DNA from: JBNKEI01 sp050288705
Lineage (GTDB): Bacteria > Myxococcota > Myxococcia > Myxococcales > UBA5297
DNA: 8,465 nucleotides
Assembly: GCA_050288705.1 (NCBI GenBank)
Contig: JBNKEI010000003.1
Coordinates: 1-8,465, forward strand
Reading direction: 5' to 3'
Shown here: piece by piece, positions 1 through 7,387 of the stretch
Layout of the letters: the number at the start of each line of letters is the position of its first letter
Numbering within the stretch: position 1 is the first letter of the stretch
Notes under the pieces: generated by a model
What the model was told of the DNA's origin: nothing
What the model saw: the letters and a program-made list of their open reading frames with translations, nothing else
The model's database searches: none
Translations under genes and position numbers: made by a program

Positions 1-63
1 CCATTCTGCTGCTTTTTCTTGTGCTTGCTTTATCAGCGCTGCTCGCTCTTGCTCGCTTGTCAT
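1..63 (-). CDS. 5' end of a leftward gene, product unknown (partial)
   Basis: On the minus strand an ATG at 63-61 opens a frame of 21 codons without a stop, running off the left edge. It begins MTSEQERAAL and continues as a charged, Ala/Gln/Glu/Lys-rich helix-like stretch ending AAEW at the edge. A good ribosome-binding site, AAGGAGA (complement of 68-74), lies five bases upstream of the ATG, counted from GGAG; this is the main reason to believe the start. No signal peptide or membrane segment is visible in these residues. The gene is divergent from the rightward operon and could share its control region. The sequence is too short to assign a family. The start codon lies in one arm of an imperfect inverted repeat (60-90). 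Confidence 0.6.
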   Translation of the reverse strand, partial: MTSEQERAALIKQAQEKAAEW

Positions 64-90
64 TGGGTCTCCTTCTTTGGTGACCCATGA
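60..90 (-). promoter_or_regulatory. Inverted repeat enclosing the start codon and RBS of the leftward gene
   Basis: On the plus strand TCATTGGGTC (60-69) and GACCCATGA (82-90) are inverted copies apart from one extra T. In the leftward mRNA they would form a stem of nine pairs with a one-base bulge and a 12-nt loop. The start codon lies in the 3' arm and the AAGGA part of the Shine-Dalgarno lies at the loop edge. This could limit ribosome access or form a translational operator. It could equally be a DNA-level protein site. The pairing is seen directly; function is inferred. Confidence 0.4.
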
Positions 91-171
91 CACTACTCCG
101 CTGGTTTTTACCTTTCATGCAGGCTTGCCGAAAAGACACGATAATCATGCCCCCGCCATTCATATAGTTTT

Positions 172-201
172 TTGAGATTAGTACATCGGGCGGTGTACTA
201 T
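172..201 (+). promoter_or_regulatory. Candidate sigma-70-like promoter with an embedded palindromic operator
   Basis: A -35-like TTGAGA (172-177, five of six consensus bases) and a -10-like TACTAT (196-201, four of six) are separated by 18 bp. A perfect 7-bp inverted repeat, TAGTACA (179-185) and TGTACTA (194-200) with an 8-base GC-rich spacer, fills the promoter spacer and overlaps the -10. That is a typical position for a repressor operator. MerR-family activators also bind dyads inside long promoter spacers, so activation is possible. Transcription would run rightward into the operon. The palindrome is certain; promoter activity and the regulator are inferred from sequence alone. Confidence 0.45.
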
Positions 202-364
202 GCGCTAGCTATCGGCAGAACTAGCCAAGGTCGAGAGTAGTGTTGCTGCACATAGTGGGATGTTTTTTTGCAGTACGATGTTCTGGACTCGACTCTGCTG
301 ATGTGGCTGCTAAAGTATCCATCGACGAAAGATTTGATTCACTAATTAGCAAACCTTAGGGGAC

Positions 365-372
365 GGAGAGGA
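365..372 (+). promoter_or_regulatory. Ribosome-binding site of the giant fusion gene
   Basis: A purine-rich GGAGAGGA ends ten bases before the ATG at 383 and supports that start. A second candidate, GGAAG at 376-380, is only two bases from the ATG, too close to act as a normal Shine-Dalgarno. Confidence 0.55.
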
Positions 373-382
373 CTCGGAAGTT

Positions 383-3300
383 ATGGACCAAGATGCTGTA
401 CTAGTCGAGCGAATCCAAGCATTGAAGGCAATAGCAGGGTCGATTCATGAAGGCGCTATTAATACCGAGCTTATTCCAGAGATTGGAAGAATCTTGGCTC
501 TTCCTGATGATACCGAGTGCACTACCCTTACTGAGCGGGAAGCAATTGCTCGTCAAGTGCGTGAATTCGAGCAGGTTTTTGATCGGCTGGGATACACCCT
601 GTTAAACCAGATCATGCCGTCAACCGCGGTTTCCCCTATTTTTCAAGTAGTGCAAGCTGCCGACGAGTTCAAAACCTGGCTTAAACGCGAACTTGGTTCC
701 TCGTGCGAGATTGGTGGCAAGCCAATCACGGTAGATAATCACGTCTACGAAACTCTTACTCGCTACAGCTTATCAATAGGTACCCCGCCGGTAACTGCGC
801 AAATGCGTAATCTATTGGCTAGTATTATGTTCGGCCGCTGCGCAACCGAACTAAAAACTTTTGTGGAAACGCTGGACTGTGATCGAGCCTGTCTTCTACA
901 GTTGTTGGAACATTTGCAGTCGCTAGTTAACACCAGTTCACATTATTGTACCGCGCTAGAGGAACGCCAATTTCTTTCTGATGCTGCTCATTTCGCTAAC
1001 TTTGAAGGAGCATCGCTGTTTAATCGAGTAGTAATAACGGAAGCTCCTGAGCGAGCGATACACCTTATTACTAATCATGTGTTTGACCAGCTTGGTGAGA
1101 AATCGGCTGTTCAAGTAGTGGAAGGAGTCGATCCTGTTGACTCTGCACTGCTAAAAACCATGCAGTCAGAACCAAATCGAGTTTTTTTGGCCAAAGTAAC
1201 CCGCGTTCCTCACAGCTTGTTCGCTGGTGAGAAGGGTGAGGAAAATGCCTGGAAAAGCGTAATTGGCCGGCTTATTTTGGTTGATGTTTCCCTGCGTGCT
1301 CGCCTATCCAATACCACAATAGTATTCACGCTGTTTCCTCATGTGGCGCGAACCCTTAAAAATGTGCAAACGGGGTTTTCCGGGCTTCCTGCTAACACCC
1401 AGCTTGAGCTTCGTAGAATTTTAGAGTTGTTCCCGACCGAGCAACTAACGCGCATTCGAAAGGCAATAGAACATCGTCTAGCTGCGTTGCGGCAAGAAGG
1501 AGCGTTTTCGGTCACATTAGAGGAGGTTCGGGTTAATGAATGGCGTAGCCAGAGCTTTTTTGACTCGCTTGCCTTGACAAAACTTAAGCGGATGGTGGCT
1601 TTTCTGGAAGAAGTTTCTAGTTGTAAAGATCCTGGCTTGATTGCGCAGCGGCTTTCCCGGCGACTAGCCGGGGATTGGATGCGTTACTTTTATGCTGATT
1701 TGCCAGAAACTTATCGCCCGGTAGTTGTTCCTGGGGGTGGGCGGGGGGCGCTTACTTTATTGGGAGACTTTCATCGTCAAAAAGTACGCCAAGAGGTTGA
1801 ACGTTTTTCTAAAGAGCATCTTTCTTCCTGTATTCAAAGGTTAGAAAAGATTAAAGAATCTTTGCAAATTCCCACCGCCAGCTCTGACGAAATAGAAGCA
1901 GCCATTAGACAATCAAAGTTGCAATCGCGAGCTCCTTCGCAATGGCAAATAGCGGAATCCCCATTAGCTAATCGTTCCGATTATCAGGCTCGCACTCTAT
2001 TTGATCGGGTAGCGCAAACAGCTAGTCGGTTAACCCGTGTTGCCGAGCAAACACTGGACCACCTAGCATTTGGCAATTTTGTTGGTCCGGCTGCCGCGGT
2101 AGTAAAGCGAACCATGGAAAAGACCGGCTTCTCGGCTTTTCATAATCACTGGGAGACCAACGTTGGTGAGCAAATAGGCAAGGTGGAACGCGGTCTTCGA
2201 GAATTTATTGTTCCGTTTCAAGAAATGGTGCGGGTTGTAAAACGCACCATGGATGATATTAGAAGCGAGAATGATCCGGTAGCCATTGGTGATATTGATG
2301 CAGTTCTTCAGGTTATTTGCCGAGGCAAGTTTTATCCCATACTCATTTTGCCGGAAATGTGCTGGTCATATGGAGATGTTTTTCCCGCAAAACAATATCC
2401 CCGCAACAACACAATGTTTATTCCCATTAATGATTCTTACGAAATAGATTCGCAGGAGTTACTCAAACGTATTGAAGAGTTACGCTATCGCTATAGGAGT
2501 TTCCCAGAAATTTTTCAGCTCACTTGCCAGAGCATGTTATTGGTAATTAATTCACCTCATAATCCTACCGGTATTGCCTATAGAAGGGAAACAATATTAA
2601 GACTTTTGCAAATAGCCGCTGAATACGGAATTACTGTATTAGACGATAACTCTTATCATAAGCTCTACACTCGTCGCTGGAAAGAACGGGAAGGCGAAGA
2701 TTGTGTTGCTCAGCTTTATGAAAAATATCGACCCCATTGGAATGCCTCAGTGCGCATAATGACTGCAGGTGCAACTACCAAAGGGTTACAAGGGTCGGGC
2801 GATCGTACGGGACTAGTGTATTCAAATGATCAAGAGGTGACCGATTTTGTAAGTAAGCAATGTAGCCAGCCACATTTAATGTCGCTGTTTGTTACTCGAC
2901 AAAAGTTGGAATCCGGTCTAGCTGCTAAGCGGTCTATTCGTATCCTGGAGCAGATTTCTTCTCGCTTGCTGGAACCTCAAAATTTCCAAGAACTATGGGA
3001 AAAGCTGCGCGCTGTACTTGAGGGAATGCTGAAAGATGCTGGGCAATATGATTTCACGGTGGTAGTTTTTGAAACACTTCTCCAAGGATATGAAGAGCTT
3101 TTGCGCTTGCAGCAAAGAGGGGCCACTGTTGCTCATATTTGTGGACAGTTGAGCTCATTAGTACAGCGGCTACGCAGTTTACAGCTAGAAGTGTGTCTTT
3201 GTGAAGATGTCGAGCAGCGACTCGAACAGGTTCATCGGGCCCGTCAAGCGGTGTTTCCCAATGCTGATCATATTGACCCCCAGGGCGCTTTTTATGTTTG

Positions 3301-6300
3301 TATACGTTTGTGTCCTAAAGGTAATGATCAAGGAATTCTCGATTTTCTCAAAGCAATAAGTCGTTTCCGTAAAGTTGATGTTACCTTGGCAGGCAAAGGC
3401 TTTGTACGGCTTTCCCTAGGGGGGACTCTTTCTGGAACTAAAAAAGGATACGAACATTTCGGAAAAGTAATAGAAAACTACCTGTATTTATTAAAAAAGT
3501 ATTGGGTTCGATACGAGGAAGCAGGTCGTAATCCTGATTGTTTGGAACGTATTTTCAACACGAAAGAAATAGAAAACCCCGATGGAGTTAAAAAAATTGA
3601 AGAGCATACTCTCCTAGAGTTGGCATTAGAAGACTTGCTTCCAATTGTGCAAGAACATCCTTTTGAGAAAAAGGCGATTGGTCAAATAGTAAGTCCTGCG
3701 GAAAGAGGAATGGTGTATTGCATTGAGGAAGGAAAATCGGTTGCCGACAAGATAATAATAGAATCTTGCGGTTGCGAAACTGTAGAAGAAATGTTGCAGA
3801 GTCGTCCTTTTCGAGTAATTTACCGCCGACTTCTTCGGCGAGTTTATCGTCAGCATCCGGAACTAAGCGAGCTGTCTTTTGGGAAAGTGGATAACCAATA
3901 CGGGGCGCTAGCTTGCCTGGCTGCTTATCGTGACCGACAACTTATTAATAACGTGTTACGTGATTTGGTGAAAAAGGTGTATCAAGCGTGGCACGGACCA
4001 AACACAATTAAAGTATTGGTTACTCGTCTGCAAGTAGATCAACATCGAGAAAAAGTGGCTACTTTACACGGAATTCATCGGCAAATCAACGACTTGATTC
4101 ATGAATTCATTTTGGCATTCGAAATTTCAGTGACTGAATCATCAACCACTTTTGAAATTGGCTATGAGTTATTAGAAGGATTGGAACCCAATAATCAGAT
4201 GCCCGCTTATTTGGCAAAAATAATTAAAAACTGTGCTTTTTGTGGTGCCTCTGCGCCTCTAAACCCGGCGCCTAACTTTGTGACTGGGGCGGTAAAGCGC
4301 ATTTCTGACTACCGTTACGGTTTCACCCGGCGTGATGGTGATCCGCAGTCAAAACCAGCCAAGCCAGGGCTCGAATACTTCCGCTACCGCTTAGAAGATT
4401 TTGCCGCCATGACCTGCTTCTCGGATTATGTATGCAAAGCAGAGCAAGTGGGACCATTTAAAATTTTGGTGGTAATTCATAAGAGTTGCATTCATTTAAT
4501 CAACGACGAATTACGACTGTTTCCGCAATTGGAAGAAGTACAATTGCGCGAAAACCTAAACCGGGTTGTCTGGGATGGAGTGATGTTTTTTGGAATTCCC
4601 GCAAGGTTCTTGGGAGACAGTTACAAAACTGGATATATTCTGGACCAAAATGCTGATGGAAGCTTGTTGCCTACTGCCTGGGTTGCCAGAGAAGATGCAA
4701 CCGATTATGTTGGATTCTTCAAAAAAACTTTGCTCACTTTGCATAACGAATTGGTGAAAGCCAAAGGTGGCATGCCGGTACACGGAGCTATGATAACGGT
4801 TACTTTTCGTAACGGCTTGCGCAAGACTCTGGTATTTGCGGGCGACAGCGGAGCAGGAAAATCGGAGACCATTGCTGCAATGATGGAGCAGCAAATCGAT
4901 TGCCAGGGAGAAGCTGCCGAAGTAAAGAAAGTAGATATCCTCGCTGGCGATATGCTGTCATTATGGCGTGGAGAAGATGGTCAGGTTTACGCCTTTGGGA
5001 CAGAAGTGGGAGATTTCTTCCGTTTGACCGACATTACTGAGAACTGGAAAGCTCACTTTGGCGATCTGCTTAAAAAAGGCGCCTATTCAAATTTAGACTA
5101 TGCTAAAAATCCGCGAGTAACTATTCCTGGTATTTGTGATGCGCAGAAGCTTTTGGCTCCCACTCGTATTAATGGTTTTTTCTATATAAACAATTATTTT
5201 CCGGCAACAGTCTCAGCATTGAGTTTGGCCGATTCACGCCAAGTTCTCAAGCATGTGCTAGTTCGCGGTTTGCGCAAAAATAAGGGAACTAGTGGGGATC
5301 AGCCCAATTTGCGGGCAGGGTTGGAGTATGCCGGCGAAGGTGCCTTAGTTACTCGCTTTAGGCATGATCTTGATACTGCGCTCGATTGGGAAGAACGAGA
5401 AAACGACAAAGGTAAGATAGTAACGTATTTAGTATTCCGGGACGGCTCTGGCGATGTATTTCGTGCCCAAGAAATGGTGAAGCAGGTTTTTGTAGGTCGT
5501 ACATTTTCGCTTGCCAATCGTCAAGAGATCATTCGCGAAATAGAATATGACCTGGTAGACAATTTATTTTGGTTGCACTGCGCAAGCAGACTACGAGTGC
5601 CTCTTGATCGTGCTATTTGCGACCAGATGCTTGAGCCTTTAGTAGGTACTTTTTGTGGTAATCCATTTGTAGAACCCGAAGGAATGGACTGTATTCTGGA
5701 ATATTTTGCGGAAACCTTTCGTCACGGTCGAGTGCATACTGGGACAATTGCCACTCAGCTAGCGCGCCCTGGGCACGAGTATACAGGACCAGCCAATGCT
5801 GCGCTCAGCATTATTCGCTTTTTACTGAAAAACGAGGAAGTTAATTCTCGATTTCAACGCAACAAAAACAAAGTCCACCAGGCGATGCAGAAAGTTTTTG
5901 GGGGAGTCTTAGAGGCCGGATGCAATTTGCCAGTAGAGCTAGAAGGCTATAATTTATTATTGCTAGAGGCTCATGAAAGTAGACAGGTAGCTTTTCTAGG
6001 TTTAGATGGCGGAAAATTTACTCTCTCGACGCCTCTTTATCAATATCAAGCTGTTCAAGGCGTTTCCTGCAAACCGTTCATTCCTGCAATTGCAGTTCCC
6101 GAAAGGTTGGAGGTAATTGCCGACATTCGTGCCAACGCGGAGTTTGATGTAGATTTGTCGATGTTTTGTGCGGATTTGACTGACTACGATCGTATTCGTT
6201 ATTGGAGCTCTCTTGAAGAATTAGCTTACCAAGTGCTAATGGTGAATCGGGTAATTGATATAGGCTCTTCCGACGCGGAAGTGGCACGTTTTCCTTATGA

Positions 6301-6376
6301 AGTTCGTAAAGCGTGCTATATCGCGGAATTAATTTCTTCGCGTAGATCGCCGCTGGCGAAGCAAGAGGTAGTATAG
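383..6376 (+). CDS. Giant PLP aminotransferase / PEPCK-like kinase fusion protein (1997 aa)
   Basis: A single 1997-residue frame, with no signal peptide or membrane segment seen, so probably cytoplasmic. Residues 1 to about 440 are mostly helical-looking and unrecognised. An aminotransferase-like module follows: GGGRGAL at 451-457 resembles a PLP-phosphate loop, then come a coiled-coil-like insert (about 461-640), W661, N727 in HNPTG, D755, Y758, Schiff-base K800, R808 and candidate substrate R1009, ending near 1041. Residues 1042-1283 are unassigned. A CxxC (C1284, C1287) precedes the C-terminal module, which looks like the PEPCK/HprK superfamily: Y1442, K1448, H1467, P-loop GDSGAGKS at 1487-1494 and candidate metal Asp D1523. 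Known aminotransferases are about 400 residues and PEPCKs 540-620, so this is far larger. The P-loop ends in GKSE, as in HPr kinase, rather than PEPCK's GKTT, so the phosphoryl chemistry and substrate are uncertain. It is first in a three-gene operon. Assignment of the folds is firm for the aminotransferase, good for the kinase; any pathway role is inference. Confidence 0.88.
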   Translation: MDQDAVLVERIQALKAIAGSIHEGAINTELIPEIGRILALPDDTECTTLTEREAIARQVREFEQVFDRLGYTLLNQIMPSTAVSPIFQVVQAADEFKTWLKRELGSSCEIGGKPITVDNHVYETLTRYSLSIGTPPVTAQMRNLLASIMFGRCATELKTFVETLDCDRACLLQLLEHLQSLVNTSSHYCTALEERQFLSDAAHFANFEGASLFNRVVITEAPERAIHLITNHVFDQLGEKSAVQVVEGVDPVDSALLKTMQSEPNRVFLAKVTRVPHSLFAGEKGEENAWKSVIGRLILVDVSLRARLSNTTIVFTLFPHVARTLKNVQTGFSGLPANTQLELRRILELFPTEQLTRIRKAIEHRLAALRQEGAFSVTLEEVRVNEWRSQSFFDSLALTKLKRMVAFLEEVSSCKDPGLIAQRLSRRLAGDWMRYFYADLPETYRPVVVPGGGRGALTLLGDFHRQKVRQEVERFSKEHLSSCIQRLEKIKESLQIPTASSDEIEAAIRQSKLQSRAPSQWQIAESPLANRSDYQARTLFDRVAQTASRLTRVAEQTLDHLAFGNFVGPAAAVVKRTMEKTGFSAFHNHWETNVGEQIGKVERGLREFIVPFQEMVRVVKRTMDDIRSENDPVAIGDIDAVLQVICRGKFYPILILPEMCWSYGDVFPAKQYPRNNTMFIPINDSYEIDSQELLKRIEELRYRYRSFPEIFQLTCQSMLLVINSPHNPTGIAYRRETILRLLQIAAEYGITVLDDNSYHKLYTRRWKEREGEDCVAQLYEKYRPHWNASVRIMTAGATTKGLQGSGDRTGLVYSNDQEVTDFVSKQCSQPHLMSLFVTRQKLESGLAAKRSIRILEQISSRLLEPQNFQELWEKLRAVLEGMLKDAGQYDFTVVVFETLLQGYEELLRLQQRGATVAHICGQLSSLVQRLRSLQLEVCLCEDVEQRLEQVHRARQAVFPNADHIDPQGAFYVCIRLCPKGNDQGILDFLKAISRFRKVDVTLAGKGFVRLSLGGTLSGTKKGYEHFGKVIENYLYLLKKYWVRYEEAGRNPDCLERIFNTKEIENPDGVKKIEEHTLLELALEDLLPIVQEHPFEKKAIGQIVSPAERGMVYCIEEGKSVADKIIIESCGCETVEEMLQSRPFRVIYRRLLRRVYRQHPELSELSFGKVDNQYGALACLAAYRDRQLINNVLRDLVKKVYQAWHGPNTIKVLVTRLQVDQHREKVATLHGIHRQINDLIHEFILAFEISVTESSTTFEIGYELLEGLEPNNQMPAYLAKIIKNCAFCGASAPLNPAPNFVTGAVKRISDYRYGFTRRDGDPQSKPAKPGLEYFRYRLEDFAAMTCFSDYVCKAEQVGPFKILVVIHKSCIHLINDELRLFPQLEEVQLRENLNRVVWDGVMFFGIPARFLGDSYKTGYILDQNADGSLLPTAWVAREDATDYVGFFKKTLLTLHNELVKAKGGMPVHGAMITVTFRNGLRKTLVFAGDSGAGKSETIAAMMEQQIDCQGEAAEVKKVDILAGDMLSLWRGEDGQVYAFGTEVGDFFRLTDITENWKAHFGDLLKKGAYSNLDYAKNPRVTIPGICDAQKLLAPTRINGFFYINNYFPATVSALSLADSRQVLKHVLVRGLRKNKGTSGDQPNLRAGLEYAGEGALVTRFRHDLDTALDWEERENDKGKIVTYLVFRDGSGDVFRAQEMVKQVFVGRTFSLANRQEIIREIEYDLVDNLFWLHCASRLRVPLDRAICDQMLEPLVGTFCGNPFVEPEGMDCILEYFAETFRHGRVHTGTIATQLARPGHEYTGPANAALSIIRFLLKNEEVNSRFQRNKNKVHQAMQKVFGGVLEAGCNLPVELEGYNLLLLEAHESRQVAFLGLDGGKFTLSTPLYQYQAVQGVSCKPFIPAIAVPERLEVIADIRANAEFDVDLSMFCADLTDYDRIRYWSSLEELAYQVLMVNRVIDIGSSDAEVARFPYEVRKACYIAELISSRRSPLAKQEVV

Positions 6377-6390
6377 ATTTTTTAACATTT

Positions 6391-6394
6391 GGAG
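6391..6394 (+). promoter_or_regulatory. RBS that decides the GTG start at 6401
   Basis: GGAG is followed by six bases (TATGCC) and then GTG at 6401. This supports GTG over the in-frame TTG at 6389, which would place the Shine-Dalgarno inside the coding sequence. Confidence 0.65.
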
Positions 6395-6400
6395 TATGCC

Positions 6401-7387
6401 GTGAGAAAAAAAACAATTGGCCGATCGTTCCTTTTGCTTTTGGCTATTCCAGCCATTACCTCTGCATCGGAAAATACTAGTGAGACTCCGGTAGCCAACC
6501 GGCCGCAACTGACTATTGCGGCTGGGTATAGGGAAGCATTTAGTCGTCAAACTTGTAATAACAACGATCAGATTCTCATCAATTACGATTTTCCGTTGGG
6601 TTTTGAAGAGGGTACAAAATTATTAGTATTTGCCACCGATGATGAAAGCTGTCCGGTGGAGCCGCCTCTAAGAGACGGAGAAGAATTTCTTCCGGTGTAT
6701 AAGCGGAATTTGGCTATTACCGAATCGAATAAGCTGGATTCGTTCAGTGTTAATTTGCAGAAACTGGTTCCTAATTGTCCCGAGAAAGTAACTCGAGAGT
6801 TATTGATCTGTGCGGTTACCGTAGATGCTAGCGACGAAGTAGTGGCTACTAATAGCCATGTTTCATTGATCTATGATGACCAGGCACCGGAAAAGCCCCG
6901 GGTAGCCAGCGTAGTTGGTGGAGACAAATCGCTTATCGTGAATTGGGATAGCATGGAGGGGATTGATCATTGGGTAGTGCATTATCGACAGGCGCCTGAA
7001 GACCTTGTTCAGGGTGTCAGTGAAGCTTGTGAATTAGGTGAAGATAGTTCTCCTGCCGAGCTGATTGAGAGAAGCGAAGACGAAGCGAGTTATTCTACTC
7101 TGCGTATAGATGAAGGGAATGCGAGTAGCGGGCGCGTCAATGGATTGGTCAATGGTCAAAAATACGAAGTGTACGTGCATGCAGTAGATAAGGCTGGAAA
7201 CGAAGGACAGCGCAGCGACGCTTATTCGCAATTAGCGCGGACAGTACATGGCTTTTACCAGCGCTATCGTTGCCAAGGAGGTACAGAAGAAGGGGGTTAT
7301 GGCTGCACTGCCGGCGTAGCAGGAAGTGCATCGCCGATTCTATGGCTTGGGTGCTTGGCAATTCTTATTGGTAGGAGAAAGTCATGA
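6401..7387 (+). CDS. Secreted fibronectin-III-like protein with MYXO-CTERM anchor (MXAN_2561-like)
   Basis: A 328-residue exported protein read from GTG. The N-terminus is a classical Sec signal peptide: basic MRKK, a Leu-rich core at 10-16 and likely cleavage after TSA (residue 22). The mature part contains six cysteines (52, 84, 126, 137, 210, 291) that could form disulfides in the periplasm. A fibronectin type III-like domain covers about 163-280, with NW at the B strand and a YEVYVHAVDKAGN strand typical of the fold. Then come a linker, EEGGYGC with Cys302, a hydrophobic stretch (about 312-323) and a terminal RRKS. That tail is the MYXO-CTERM layout, which in Myxococcota is processed by myxosortase at the invariant Cys for surface display. 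The gene starts 24 nt after the large gene and overlaps the next by 4 nt. The family name MXAN_2561 is from memory of the layout. Its ligand and role are unknown. Confidence 0.8.
   Translation: MRKKTIGRSFLLLLAIPAITSASENTSETPVANRPQLTIAAGYREAFSRQTCNNNDQILINYDFPLGFEEGTKLLVFATDDESCPVEPPLRDGEEFLPVYKRNLAITESNKLDSFSVNLQKLVPNCPEKVTRELLICAVTVDASDEVVATNSHVSLIYDDQAPEKPRVASVVGGDKSLIVNWDSMEGIDHWVVHYRQAPEDLVQGVSEACELGEDSSPAELIERSEDEASYSTLRIDEGNASSGRVNGLVNGQKYEVYVHAVDKAGNEGQRSDAYSQLARTVHGFYQRYRCQGGTEEGGYGCTAGVAGSASPILWLGCLAILIGRRKS
7372..7377 (+). promoter_or_regulatory. RBS of the beta-barrel gene, inside the upstream coding sequence
   Basis: TAGGAG lies within the last codons of the MYXO-CTERM gene, six bases before the ATG at 7384. 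With the ATGA stop/start overlap this suggests translational coupling of the two envelope proteins. Confidence 0.65.

Larger units (their letters stand above)
64..382. other. Divergent intergenic control region
   Basis: This 319-base stretch separates the leftward gene from the rightward operon. I find no convincing gene, tRNA or repeat array in it. It holds the start-region inverted repeat (60-90), a candidate promoter with a perfect palindrome (172-201) and a 9-base inverted repeat, ACACTACTC at 90-98 with GAGTAGTGT at 235-243. It also holds a seven-T run (263-269), an 8-bp palindrome CTAATTAG (342-349) and the ribosome-binding site of the large gene (365-372). No clear sigma-70 promoter for the leftward gene was seen. 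The region downstream of the candidate rightward promoter would give a 5' untranslated leader of roughly 175 nt. Confidence 0.7.

Noticed and set aside
3626..5517. Minus-strand open frames of 72-112 codons within the large gene (3626-3856, 4556-4894, 5299-5517)
   Set aside because: They lie entirely antisense to a gene with clear catalytic motifs, have no ribosome-binding site that I could see and show no recognisable protein features.
6389..6400. Upstream in-frame TTG start for the MYXO-CTERM protein
   Set aside because: It would put the GGAG ribosome-binding site inside the gene and has no Shine-Dalgarno of its own at good spacing; GTG at 6401 gives a normal RBS and a cleaner signal peptide.
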